From the NCBI GenBank assembly GCA_017449495.1, contig JAFTFO010000006.1:62001-126000 (forward strand): 64,000 nucleotides of DNA, given 5' to 3'. Positions 23,505 to 32,728 of the stretch are shown here, piece after piece. This DNA is from Prevotella sp. Its GTDB lineage: Bacteria; Bacteroidota; Bacteroidia; Bacteroidales; Bacteroidaceae. The translations under genes were made by a program, and so were the position numbers. Every line of letters begins with the position of its first letter. Position 1 is the stretch's first letter. The notes under the pieces are model-generated. The model had not been told where the DNA came from. It was given only the letters and a program-made list of their open reading frames with translations, and did no database searches.

Positions 23505-25223
23505 ATGAAATTTAATTTGAAGAATAGCAGTCATTATATTTTAGTGATGCCATTCATGAACCTATTGTTCATGAATTGTTACTTTTATATGAATGGTCTT
23601 TTGGAATGGGTTTATTTATACTCATGGTTCATCAGCATTTGTTCTGTACTTTTCGACGTTTATGTCCTTGCATTTGTTTTCACCATTTTAACAGGTGGTC
23701 GAATTAAAATGGCATGTGCTATCACTCAGCTTGTCACCCTCGTTTGGTCGTTAATAAACACGTTCTATGGACGTTTTTTCTTTCAGTATATATCTTTGTC
23801 TGCTTTTGGAGAGGCTCAAAGTCTTCAGGATAGTATTGTCATAAAAAGTATCATGTCAGGAATAAGTTGGTATGATTTATTCTATATTATATCAATTGTC
23901 ATTTTTATCTTTCAATATAGAAGGATACCACAAATAAGATACGATTTTCGTTCCCATGCAAAGATGCTAATTGTCCCCATCATAACACTTGTCCTAAGTT
24001 GTTCTGTTTATACAGTATATCATTTTATTCATCCTCGTTATCGTAATAATTTGCAATTGTATGTGGACAGATTAAATGAATTTTTGTTTGATGGCTTCAG
24101 AGCAGGAACTCCCAACCTCGCCCATTTTCAAGCAGGAAGCATTCGAGTTATAATAACAGAAATACATGACCAAAGCATCAGAAAGGAATTGTCGGAAGGT
24201 CAAAGAGCTTTAATTACCAATTATTATCAGGACTTGTCTGAACGCACGACACAACATTCTCCCAATGAGAATCTCAAGAATGTGATATTCATTATTCTGG
24301 AATCCTTTTTGTCGTCACCAATTGATTTGACGGTGGATGGGAAAGAAATAACGCCTTTTTTGAATTCACTCAAGCGTGATACCTGTGTCTATTATAATGG
24401 CAGAATGTTGTCAGACATTACATGTGGAGAGTCAGGAGATGGGCAGTTTATATATATGAATGGTATTTTACCATTGCGCAATAGAATTACTGTCGGACAT
24501 ATAAAAAATAACACTTTTCCTTCTCTTCCAGGACTGTTGAAGAAGTATTATGGTATTAGACAAACGGAAATATTTGTTCCCTCAAGGCCAAACCTATGGC
24601 AACAATCAGATATGAATGAGGTATACGGAATATCAAAAATGTTTTCTCAATTGGATATTGATGCAGAAGAATCTGTAGACGATGAAAAGATATTTAAGTT
24701 TGCTTCTGCAAACATGGGCAAGACAAAAGAGCCTTTCTTCTCAATGATTCTTAGTATTTCTGGCCATAATCCATATGATAATTTCTATGGAGAAGATATT
24801 ATGAGAGATTCCAAGTCTTTCTCCAAAGAATACAGAAATTATCTGAATACATGTCACTATACAGATATTCATCTCAAACACTTTATAGAAGCAATCAAGC
24901 AGAAAGACCTATATAATCAATCGCTCATTATTATAGCAGCAGATCACAATGCCCATCTTAGTCAATTAAAAATGGACAAAAAGATTACAGAACACATTCC
25001 ATTGTTTATTATTAATGGTCGCATAAACAGCTCTGCTTGGAGTGGGGAAATGAGGCAGTTGGACGTCTATACTACTATTCTTGATATTCTCAATATCAAT
25101 AGCAATTGGCGCGGGTTAGGACATACTATTCTCTCTCCTAATTATCATAATTCGGTAAATGATCATGTATATGAACTTTCAGAGATGATAATTGAAGGAG
25201 ACTATTTTAAAGATATCAAATAA
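23505..25223 (+). CDS. LTA synthase-like membrane phosphotransferase (sulfatase fold)
   Basis: A 572-residue protein with about five N-terminal membrane helices and an extracytoplasmic alkaline-phosphatase/sulfatase domain. Visible site residues are Glu in FIILESFLSS, the nucleophile position in CGESGDGQF (Ser310, where LtaS has Thr), His in ISGHNPYD and Asp-His in AADHNAH. These enzymes move phosphoglycerol or phosphoethanolamine from phospholipids to surface glycans. The ATG at 23505 was chosen because the longer frame starts with TTG without support. A paralogue follows after 1 nt. The gene is A+T rich compared with the xylose and fucose genes. The transferred group is unknown. Confidence 0.82.
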   Translation: MKFNLKNSSHYILVMPFMNLLFMNCYFYMNGLLEWVYLYSWFISICSVLFDVYVLAFVFTILTGGRIKMACAITQLVTLVWSLINTFYGRFFFQYISLSAFGEAQSLQDSIVIKSIMSGISWYDLFYIISIVIFIFQYRRIPQIRYDFRSHAKMLIVPIITLVLSCSVYTVYHFIHPRYRNNLQLYVDRLNEFLFDGFRAGTPNLAHFQAGSIRVIITEIHDQSIRKELSEGQRALITNYYQDLSERTTQHSPNENLKNVIFIILESFLSSPIDLTVDGKEITPFLNSLKRDTCVYYNGRMLSDITCGESGDGQFIYMNGILPLRNRITVGHIKNNTFPSLPGLLKKYYGIRQTEIFVPSRPNLWQQSDMNEVYGISKMFSQLDIDAEESVDDEKIFKFASANMGKTKEPFFSMILSISGHNPYDNFYGEDIMRDSKSFSKEYRNYLNTCHYTDIHLKHFIEAIKQKDLYNQSLIIIAADHNAHLSQLKMDKKITEHIPLFIINGRINSSAWSGEMRQLDVYTTILDILNINSNWRGLGHTILSPNYHNSVNDHVYELSEMIIEGDYFKDIK

Positions 25224-25224
25224 G

Positions 25225-26982
25225 ATGAAACATCACACACATTTTCGAAAATATATAAATGCCAGTTTTTTGACCTTATTCATCATGTCGCTGATGAATC
25301 TGTTATTTCTGCATTATTACTTCTTGCAGACGATAGAATTGGAGGTTGGATGTTTCAAATCTTCATTATTAGACAATTTTCTGGCCAGCCTATTAGATAA
25401 CACTGTTTTACTTGTTGTAGTTTGGCTCATTACTTTTCGAAAACTTAGACTTAGTCTGACCATTACTTTTTTCATTACATTGATATGGTCATTCTGTAAT
25501 ACGTTTTATGCCCGATTCTTCCATCAATACCTTTCATGGTCTTCTATCGGACAAGCTGGCAATCTGACAGATAGCACTGTTACCAATAGTATGTTGGCTG
25601 GTTTTGAACTCACAGACCTCTATTATCCATTGATGATTTTACTTTTCTTCTTTTTTTTATTCCGAACAAGGAATCGGGTTGTAACAAAGAAGAGTCTTAT
25701 CACCACCATTATTGTATGGCTCTGTAGCCTTATCCTGTGTTTGGCAGTTCACTCTCTTTACATTTTTCATCCAGCTCATGGGTTTATATATGTGTTGGAG
25801 AAGACCATATTCACTCCTGAGAAGATGGATTCTATGTGGCCTAACTGGACTGTTTTCCACAAAGGTTTTTTCAGAAAACTTGTTTTAGACCAATTGTCTC
25901 ATAAGAGTGAGTTAAAGTTGACCAAGGACCAGAGACGAGAAATAGAAGCATTCTATTCTGACCATAGTCAGAGAGTTACGGAACGAACGGCCCCGGAACA
26001 TGTCAAGAATATTATTTTTATCTTGGTGGAATCATATCTCTCCGTAACGTCCGATCTGATTGTCGATGGAAAGGAGATCACTCCGAACTTAAACAAACTC
26101 AGGCATGATAGCACAGTATATTTCAATGGACATATGCGTCCCAATGTCTCTATAGGCGAATCTGCAGACGGTCAGTATATCTATATGGCAGGTCTTTTAC
26201 CGTTACATGCAGAAATAACGGTCAGTAAGGCAAAACATAACACTATTATAGGCTTGCCAGAACAATTAAAGAAGATGTACAAGGATGTCAAATCCTACAC
26301 AATCATCCCTACAAATCCTACTTTATGGGAACAACAGCCAATGTCAGAAGCCTATGGCTTTGACAGACTTTACTCTATGCTGGACTATCAGACAGATATG
26401 AGGGACAATTACAATAATGATTTCTTGACTGATGGCATGATTTTCAAATATGCAACTTATAAGAATCATGCATATAGTCAACCTTTCTTTTCCTTAATAC
26501 TTACTATGTCTATGCACCAACCATATGATTCTTTCATAAAGCATGGTTTTGAAGTCACAGACACAAGTCTTCCACAATCATATAAGAATTATCTCAATAG
26601 TTGTCACTATACAGACATGCAGATTGGAAATTATATGGAGGCATTAAAAGAAGAAGGACTTTATGACAATAGTCTAATTGTTATTGTAGCTGACCATGAT
26701 GCTCGGCCAAGATATCTTGATATGGAGGGAAAGATTCCAGATGACATCCCTATCTATATCGTTAATGGTGGATTTAATCCAGTCAACGCATGGGATGGTG
26801 CATGCAACCAGCTAGACGTGTATACAACCATACTTGATATTATGGGTATCGACAGTAGATGGCGTGGTCTGGGCCATACATTATTAAATAAGAACTATCA
26901 GAATTCTGTGACGGAAAAGACACAAGAATTATCTGACTGGATCATCTACAGTAACTATTTTAACAAAAAAGGTTTTGAATGA
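25225..26982 (+). CDS. LTA synthase-like membrane phosphotransferase (second copy)
   Basis: A 585-residue paralogue of the preceding gene, matching it throughout: helices at the N-terminus, IFILVESYLS with the metal-binding Glu, IGESADGQY with Ser313 at the nucleophile position, SMHQPYD and VADHDAR. Both copies end in a QLDVYTTILDI...WRGLGHT block. Start at 25225, 1 nt after the stop of the first copy. The two proteins may act in sequence or on different acceptors, as initiating and extending enzymes do in some LtaS systems; this is inference. A deacetylase gene follows after 1 nt. Confidence 0.82.
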   Translation: MKHHTHFRKYINASFLTLFIMSLMNLLFLHYYFLQTIELEVGCFKSSLLDNFLASLLDNTVLLVVVWLITFRKLRLSLTITFFITLIWSFCNTFYARFFHQYLSWSSIGQAGNLTDSTVTNSMLAGFELTDLYYPLMILLFFFFLFRTRNRVVTKKSLITTIIVWLCSLILCLAVHSLYIFHPAHGFIYVLEKTIFTPEKMDSMWPNWTVFHKGFFRKLVLDQLSHKSELKLTKDQRREIEAFYSDHSQRVTERTAPEHVKNIIFILVESYLSVTSDLIVDGKEITPNLNKLRHDSTVYFNGHMRPNVSIGESADGQYIYMAGLLPLHAEITVSKAKHNTIIGLPEQLKKMYKDVKSYTIIPTNPTLWEQQPMSEAYGFDRLYSMLDYQTDMRDNYNNDFLTDGMIFKYATYKNHAYSQPFFSLILTMSMHQPYDSFIKHGFEVTDTSLPQSYKNYLNSCHYTDMQIGNYMEALKEEGLYDNSLIVIVADHDARPRYLDMEGKIPDDIPIYIVNGGFNPVNAWDGACNQLDVYTTILDIMGIDSRWRGLGHTLLNKNYQNSVTEKTQELSDWIIYSNYFNKKGFE

Positions 26983-26983
26983 C

Positions 26984-27733
26984 ATGAAAAAAATTGTCTG
27001 CATACTACTTCTGTTATTAGCCATCGGATTACTAATCTGGTGGCGTATGCCACTGATTGGAAGTGAATGGAGTAAACAGACCATCTTTGTAGGATTATTA
27101 GATGCATGGTATGGAGCATCTAGAGATGACAAAGCCTATGCATTATGGATTGACGATGACAGTACGAAAGGAATATTTGATGTTAAAACTATAGCAGACG
27201 AAGTTGGCATCATGCCGGTTTTTGCCGTCATTGCTGACAAAATGGAGCCTGAAGTTGCAGACTCCTTGGCAAAATGGCAGAACCAAGGCGCAGGTATCGT
27301 ATTACATGGATTACGTCATGAACGATGGAAGGACTGGAATGAAAGACAGATTAAAGATGATATCCTGCAAAGTTATCATAGACTTTCTGCGCAAGGTTTT
27401 GATACGACTAAAATAATGAAGATGATTATTCCTCCACATGGATGTAATACCAGAACTATCCGAAAAGTTATATCACAACATGGTTGTTCGATGATATCAG
27501 GAGCTTGTCTTATTAATCCAGATCGACATGTTTTCCAATTAGGACGTATTGGTATTACTCGTGATACCGATCTTGTTGCTATGCGAGAACTTCTTCAGGA
27601 AGCTCTCGGTAGGAACTCTTTTGTAATTTTTGGTACTCATTCTTCTATCCCTGAAAGTTTTTCCAGAGAAAAGATAAAAGAGGTGTTGATGATGGCTAAA
27701 GATTTGGGCTTTTCTTTTGATATTCAAAAATGA
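26984..27733 (+). CDS. Membrane-anchored polysaccharide deacetylase-like protein
   Basis: A 249-residue protein with an N-terminal signal anchor (IVCILLLLLAIGLLIWW) and a divergent polysaccharide deacetylase fold. The metal-site candidates are the acidic run in LWIDDDS and the two His in VLHGLRHERW; a PPHG segment follows as in related enzymes. The canonical NodB TFDDG is not present, so another hydrolytic role on glycans is possible. It is the third gene of the LtaS-like operon (1-nt gap) and probably trims the same surface polymer. Its 3' end overlaps a convergent AT3 gene by 10 bp. Confidence 0.7.
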   Translation: MKKIVCILLLLLAIGLLIWWRMPLIGSEWSKQTIFVGLLDAWYGASRDDKAYALWIDDDSTKGIFDVKTIADEVGIMPVFAVIADKMEPEVADSLAKWQNQGAGIVLHGLRHERWKDWNERQIKDDILQSYHRLSAQGFDTTKIMKMIIPPHGCNTRTIRKVISQHGCSMISGACLINPDRHVFQLGRIGITRDTDLVAMRELLQEALGRNSFVIFGTHSSIPESFSREKIKEVLMMAKDLGFSFDIQK

Positions 27734-28782
27734 AAAATCCATTTGTCTGATTTCGCAATGATGCGATCAATCTTTAGTAGAGAAAAAACTTTTTTTCTAA
27801 TAGCATCAATGAGAATACATGAGAGGAAAATGGTTATACATAAACTTAATACTATAATAGGGAATACCCATTTCTCACATTCGGAAGTAATCGAAACCAT
27901 CTTCCATAGCCATCCCCGTACTAATAAATGATCATGAATCAAGTATACACCAAGAGAATAAGGAGCCAACCTGACCAAAAAGTTACAGATGCCAGAGTCA
28001 TGGACATGAGTCTGTCTGACATATAGGAAGACTAATACAGAAAGGATAAATGGCAGACTATTATAGTCAAGCCAACATAAACTGACAGTTCCATGGTGAT
28101 AACCACCATATATTTCACAGGCGATGGTCAAAATGGTTACTATCAAGATTGATAAGAGCAATTTTACCTTTGGAATTCTTTTCACATGGTGTTTGATAAA
28201 GCCTGCTATCAAGAATAAATATGCAAAAGACCAAACCGAATTCCCATGAGCCACGTGAAAACGCCTACCCATGGGGAATTCCGGCAATATAGCCAGGCAG
28301 ATACAGGCTAAACCAATGAGAAGTCCGATATACTGTCTATACGATAGTTGCTTAACTAAGATAGCCAAGAAGGGGGACAGTATCAGTAAACCCACGAATT
28401 GGGTTACGAACCAGTAAGAATCGGAACTCAGTGGGAAAAGACTTTTGCACAATGATACTACATTGAACTGTGTCACGCCCCCCAGTATCATAATAGAGGA
28501 TATTAAAAAAGAATAGAAACATGCCTGAACCCATAGTCTCACAATTCTACTCATTTTGAAGTCTAAGTCTACAAGGAAATAACCAGAGATCATCACATAT
28601 AGGTTTACAGAAATGCTGCTAATAGCAAGCATGAAAGTCGAGAATAGAAGGTTGAATGTTGATATCGGACTGCTTATGATAAAAACATGTTCTTCATCAA
28701 TTCCACGAATGAGGCAATGATAGATGACGATGAAAAACATCGCCATTGTTCTCAAGACTTCAAAATTAGACTCTCTCTTCAT
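27724..28782 (-). CDS. Acyltransferase-3 (AT3) membrane protein
   Basis: A 352-residue AT3 protein (NFEVLRTMAMFFIVIYHCLI start with the conserved His, ISVNLYVMISGYFLV motif, about ten helices, and LGVYLIHDHLLVRGW near the C-terminus as in family members). It has its own promoter (28803-28833) and is convergent with the deacetylase gene, overlapping it by 10 bp. It is divergent from the second SASA-type esterase gene. Confidence 0.85.
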   Translation of the reverse strand: MKRESNFEVLRTMAMFFIVIYHCLIRGIDEEHVFIISSPISTFNLLFSTFMLAISSISVNLYVMISGYFLVDLDFKMSRIVRLWVQACFYSFLISSIMILGGVTQFNVVSLCKSLFPLSSDSYWFVTQFVGLLILSPFLAILVKQLSYRQYIGLLIGLACICLAILPEFPMGRRFHVAHGNSVWSFAYLFLIAGFIKHHVKRIPKVKLLLSILIVTILTIACEIYGGYHHGTVSLCWLDYNSLPFILSVLVFLYVRQTHVHDSGICNFLVRLAPYSLGVYLIHDHLLVRGWLWKMVSITSECEKWVFPIIVLSLCITIFLSCILIDAIRKKVFSLLKIDRIIAKSDKWIFHF

Positions 28783-28802
28783 CTCTATAGGCTATTTTTA
28801 TG

Positions 28803-28833
28803 CAAAAGTAAAAAAAAAAAGTGAGAAACCAAA
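28803..28833 (-). promoter_or_regulatory. Promoter of the AT3 gene starting at 28782
   Basis: The minus strand reads TTTG (28833-28830), 19 bp, TACTTTTG (28810-28803), with a leader of about 18 nt. Confidence 0.65.
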
Positions 28834-28902
28834 AGATTTCATCAGTTTTTCGTATCTTGGGCTATACCCAAAGATACTTTCGCATGGAAAAACTCGTTTT
28901 TG

Positions 28903-28934
28903 TTTGGTTTTTCTCTCACTTATTTGTACCTTTG
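28903..28934 (+). promoter_or_regulatory. Promoter giving a near-leaderless mRNA for the SASA-type lipoprotein
   Basis: TTTG (28903-28906), 20 bp, TACCTTTG (28927-28934), a perfect match. Only 5 nt separate the -7 box from the ATG at 28940, so transcription would start at about the start codon. Confidence 0.7.
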
Positions 28935-28939
28935 CATCC

Positions 28940-30196
28940 ATGAAACAAATAATACTTTTTACTATTTTTGGAGTCTTGGTACTTATATCATGCCGTGATT
29001 CTGATGAATACAAAACAGTTGTCTGTATTCCCGTCTATGGTCAAAGCCTTGCCATTGGAGAGGATGCTATCCGTGTGACGGATTTTGATTCTTTGGCTAA
29101 TTATGCTAATGGACGCATTGTTACGGAAAATATGGATCATCGTTTTGGTTACTATGACATTAATCCACTAAAGCAATTCGTAAAGAGAATCATCCGTCAT
29201 CAGAAACGGTCTTTTGAACTGACTGTATATGGCATGGCAGAAGTGATTGCAGATAAAACGGGAATTGATACGCTTGTTTGTATTTTCCCAGGTGGTCAAG
29301 ATGGAACTGTTATCGCAGATCTTGGAAAAGGGAGTAAGCCCTATAACAAATTTTTACATGATATAGAAACCGCTTATTGCTCGGCTAAAAGACGAGGCTG
29401 GGATTTTGTGATGCCGGCACTCTGCTGGATGCAAGGAGAGACCGATGTTACCAGTTATCCAAGGACTAATTATCGCAGTCTGTTTCTCCAATTTGTCAAG
29501 GATATCAACCATGATGTTAAAAGAATCACGGGACAAAAGCAGGATATAGAAGTCATTTGTTATCAATCAAATCCCGTCACAAGAGCTAGTAATTTTAATC
29601 CGTTAGCTTATAATTGCTCAGAGACCTCCGTTCCAGAAACTCAGTTGGAGTTAGTTCGGGATCATCCATCATTTCATGCAAGTGGGCCCACATATCCATA
29701 TAATTTCGTTCATGAAATTATACACATTGACGGGGAAAGCCAAAAGTGTCATGGTGTGCTTGTCGCTCTTGCTGCTATAGATATACTAAAGAAAGAGGAC
29801 AACATGCGCGGTTTATTTCCTTTTAGAGCACAAAGCCACAATAATGAGGTTGTTGTTGACTTTAGTGTTCCATGCCCTCCCTTAACTTTTGATACAATTT
29901 TGGTCTCTAATCCTGGTCATTATGGATTTAGTGTTATTACACCAGACAACCGTAATATCATCCAGAAAGTAATTATTCAAAACAATCGAGTTAGACTTAT
30001 ATGCTCCGAATCTTCAAAAGGTTGTCATGTTCGTTATGCAGTCAATGGTGAAAAGATGAAGAGTGGTCGGTTAAACGGCCCCCGTGGAAATCTGCGTGAT
30101 TCTCAAGGCGATTCAATCACTACAGCGATTCATGGGAAATCATATCCTATACATAATTGGTGCTATCAGTTTGATATGCCAATAGATTTTGATTAG
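28940..30196 (+). CDS. SASA-type carbohydrate esterase, lipoprotein
   Basis: A 418-residue paralogue of the esterase at 9746. The start at 28940 gives a clean lipoprotein signal: hydrophobic stretch, then LISC with Cys18. Mature parts include VYGQS (Ser36), CWMQGETD, a His in EIIHIDGESQ, and the C-terminal GPRGNLRDSQG seen in the paralogue. It is expected on the periplasmic side or outer membrane, removing O-acyl groups from glycans. Longer frames upstream would run into the promoter and the divergent AT3 gene and are rejected. The AT3-SGNH gene begins at its stop codon. Confidence 0.8.
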   Translation: MKQIILFTIFGVLVLISCRDSDEYKTVVCIPVYGQSLAIGEDAIRVTDFDSLANYANGRIVTENMDHRFGYYDINPLKQFVKRIIRHQKRSFELTVYGMAEVIADKTGIDTLVCIFPGGQDGTVIADLGKGSKPYNKFLHDIETAYCSAKRRGWDFVMPALCWMQGETDVTSYPRTNYRSLFLQFVKDINHDVKRITGQKQDIEVICYQSNPVTRASNFNPLAYNCSETSVPETQLELVRDHPSFHASGPTYPYNFVHEIIHIDGESQKCHGVLVALAAIDILKKEDNMRGLFPFRAQSHNNEVVVDFSVPCPPLTFDTILVSNPGHYGFSVITPDNRNIIQKVIIQNNRVRLICSESSKGCHVRYAVNGEKMKSGRLNGPRGNLRDSQGDSITTAIHGKSYPIHNWCYQFDMPIDFD

Positions 30197-31967
30197 GACC
30201 TTTATTTGCTGTATCTTGGAAAGGAAATATCGTCATGATTTGGACTTGCTGAAAGGACTGGCTATCGTTGCCGTTGTTCTTTATCATGCTGGTTGGTGCA
30301 AGAGCGGATACCTTGGGGTCGATTTGTTCTTCGTGCTGAATGGCTATTTGGTTGTCCCCAAAGTCATGACAGAGATTTCGGAAGGGCGATTTCGATATTT
30401 CCACTTTTTAGAAAAGAAGATCTTCCGGTTATTGCCTTTGGTTTTAATCGTGAGTGGATTGTCGTTGGCGGTAGGCTACTGGGGCATGTTACCACACGAT
30501 TTGCGGTTCTTGAGTGAGGAGGTTGTTGCAGCCTCTACTTTTATGAATAACGTACTTCAAGCTGTCACGACACAGAATTACTGGGCTGCTATCTATCAGA
30601 AAGTCCTGATGCACACGTGGTTCCTGGGCGTATTGTTCCAGTTCTATGTGGTGTTTCCGCTGTTGATGCTGCTGATACGTCGTCAGATGAAAATGACACT
30701 GATAGTTCTGACGGTTATATCCTTTCTCCTTTACCTTTTGCCTATAGACAGTATTGGAAACAAGTATTATCTGCTGCCATATCGTTTTTTTGAGATGGCT
30801 ATTGGAGGATTGGTTGCCATCAGACAACCAATAGTTTCAACCCGTCTGAAGTATATCTCATTATGCGGGTTACTTTTCATGATATTCTTTGGTGCTTTTA
30901 CCATAGGGGAACGTGCTATGCCATATAACCTTGTAGGAGGTACAAACTCGATTCGGGAGAGTTTCCTACCTCGAGAGGTCTTGGTACTGTTGACGGTGCT
31001 ATTTGCAGTATTATCTTGTTTCCATGATCAAGTTGAAAATAAATGGACGGCTTATGCCAGACGGTCTAAAATCATCGCCCCTATTGGACGCATGAGCTTG
31101 AGCATCTTTCTGTGGCATCAACCTCTGTTTGCTTTCTATCGTTATTTCTATGCTGATGAACTTTCGCCAGTCATGTTATTAATGCTGGTAGGAATAGTAC
31201 TTGCGTTTTCAGTTTTCACGTATTCTATCATCGAGAAACGTGTCATCATTAATAAGACTTCGAGATTATGCCTGATCCTTTCTTTCCTTGTGGTCAATGC
31301 CTTTGCTTTATGGGTTTATCAGAAAGGAGGCGTCGTCAGGGATATTCCAGAACTGGATCTTTGGGAGGGGGTGACAGATCCCATGGCCTTAGAAAAATAT
31401 ACAGACCGTATATTTCAGTATGACCATGAATTCTCTCCTGATAATGAAAGGAAGAAAATCCTTGTCATCGGCAATAGCTTCGCCCGTGACTTTGCTAATA
31501 TCTTGCTCGAGTCTCCTATGAAAGACTGTATTCAACTATCCTATCATTATGGTATCGAGGACTGCCCATTAAGCCGAGTGCTACAGTGCGACCGTATTTA
31601 CTTTTTCGGCTGGAAACATGAGGTGCCAGCTATTATTTGGAATCATCTTAAGTCTGGGGCAGAAGTCTGGGGTATCGGCACAAAGAATCATGGGACGAGT
31701 AATGGTATGTTTTATAAGTACCGTCATAGAAGTGATTATTTCTCTCAGAGAACAGCTATTCGAAAAGATTTCTATGCTGTTAATCGCTTACAAAAAGAAG
31801 AATGGCAAGGTGATTATGTGGATCTTCTAAATATAACTATAGATCCTGATGGATCAGTGCCCATATTCACCCCTGGACATAAATACATTACTTACGATGG
31901 TAGGCACCTGACTCCTGCTGGAGCTCATTATTACGCCAGTATGTTGTCAAAATCCCTTTGGCAATAG
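30189..31967 (+). CDS. OafA-type AT3-SGNH fusion acyltransferase
   Basis: A protein of up to 592 residues. The first ~390 residues are an AT3 membrane domain (RHDLDLLKGLAIVAVVLYH, GVDLFFVLNGYL). The rest is a periplasmic SGNH domain with KILVIGNSFARD as block I and DGRHLTPAGA as the catalytic Asp-His block. This is the OafA layout used for O-acetylation of surface glycans. No ATG precedes the conserved start: translation may begin at TTG 30189, overlapping the previous stop, or at TTG 30216 (MERKYRHD). Its last 80 bp, including the catalytic Asp/His codons, overlap the convergent SGNH gene. Confidence 0.82.
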   Translation: MIRTFICCILERKYRHDLDLLKGLAIVAVVLYHAGWCKSGYLGVDLFFVLNGYLVVPKVMTEISEGRFRYFHFLEKKIFRLLPLVLIVSGLSLAVGYWGMLPHDLRFLSEEVVAASTFMNNVLQAVTTQNYWAAIYQKVLMHTWFLGVLFQFYVVFPLLMLLIRRQMKMTLIVLTVISFLLYLLPIDSIGNKYYLLPYRFFEMAIGGLVAIRQPIVSTRLKYISLCGLLFMIFFGAFTIGERAMPYNLVGGTNSIRESFLPREVLVLLTVLFAVLSCFHDQVENKWTAYARRSKIIAPIGRMSLSIFLWHQPLFAFYRYFYADELSPVMLLMLVGIVLAFSVFTYSIIEKRVIINKTSRLCLILSFLVVNAFALWVYQKGGVVRDIPELDLWEGVTDPMALEKYTDRIFQYDHEFSPDNERKKILVIGNSFARDFANILLESPMKDCIQLSYHYGIEDCPLSRVLQCDRIYFFGWKHEVPAIIWNHLKSGAEVWGIGTKNHGTSNGMFYKYRHRSDYFSQRTAIRKDFYAVNRLQKEEWQGDYVDLLNITIDPDGSVPIFTPGHKYITYDGRHLTPAGAHYYASMLSKSLWQ

Positions 31968-32718
31968 CACTGTCAAGTTTTGCATAGCCGTTTTTGTTTA
32001 AGTGCAAATGATCGTACCAGTATAGGTGATCAAGATCGTTTAAATAGTCGTTATTCCATGTCTTGTAGCGTATGATACTGACATGGTTTTGATATCCTTT
32101 TTCATAGATGAGATCATCAAGTGCATCTCGAAACAGTTGTTTGCAGTCAACGGGCATGTCGTGGAAATACATATATAATCGACGTACAAACTTTTTGTAA
32201 AACTTCTGTTTGTCGTCTATCATCTTAATGTCATAGTCAGGTATCTCCTGAATCAAAGGATGGACATTATTTGTAAGCATCAGTTGGATGATATGGCTGA
32301 TACTCTGTTGGTAGTATGGAATGCTCATCTTTTTATGGGTATCATTGATACCGGCAGAAACATAACAATACTCATATCTTCTTTTTGTCAGGAATTCCTT
32401 GAAGTTGCTGTTTTCAAACATGTTCTCATAAATCTCCCTGCTTGTTCGTCCGCAGATGCCATAAGAATGAACTCTTACAGGGCGATGAAGCGTATCTTCC
32501 AATAATCGCGCTATCTGACATTCGTGGTCTTTGTGCCAATAAGCCCAACTGTCACCAATATAGGCAATCCTCAGGGTGTCCTCCGCCTCTTGCTTCATCT
32601 TGAAAGGCTGTCTATAAGAGGGTGGGGCATAGTATTGTAATGATAGATAGATCGTCCATCCTAATAGTATCAGGATAAGGAAAAAGATGCATATATGCTT
32701 GTACTTTACGATCTTCAT
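31888..32718 (-). CDS. SGNH/GDSL hydrolase-like protein
   Basis: A 276-residue protein with an N-terminal membrane anchor (ICIFFLILILLGWTIYLSL) and an SGNH domain: IAYIGDSWAYW (block I), AGINDT (block III-like) and DHLHLNKNGY (block V Asp-His). The start at 32718 was chosen because it lies 10 nt after the stop of the AT3 gene upstream; the longer frame runs into that gene. With the AT3 gene it may form a split acyltransferase, as MBOAT/SGNH pairs do. The last 27 codons overlap the convergent OafA-type gene. Confidence 0.8.
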   Translation of the reverse strand: MKIVKYKHICIFFLILILLGWTIYLSLQYYAPPSYRQPFKMKQEAEDTLRIAYIGDSWAYWHKDHECQIARLLEDTLHRPVRVHSYGICGRTSREIYENMFENSNFKEFLTKRRYEYCYVSAGINDTHKKMSIPYYQQSISHIIQLMLTNNVHPLIQEIPDYDIKMIDDKQKFYKKFVRRLYMYFHDMPVDCKQLFRDALDDLIYEKGYQNHVSIIRYKTWNNDYLNDLDHLYWYDHLHLNKNGYAKLDSAIAKGILTTYWRNNELQQESGAYHRK

Positions 32719-32728
32719 TTTGAGGAGG

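Noticed and set aside
28724-28939. Extended N-terminus for the SASA-type esterase at 28940
   Set aside because: It would run through the promoter and into the divergent AT3 gene and would bury the lipoprotein signal.
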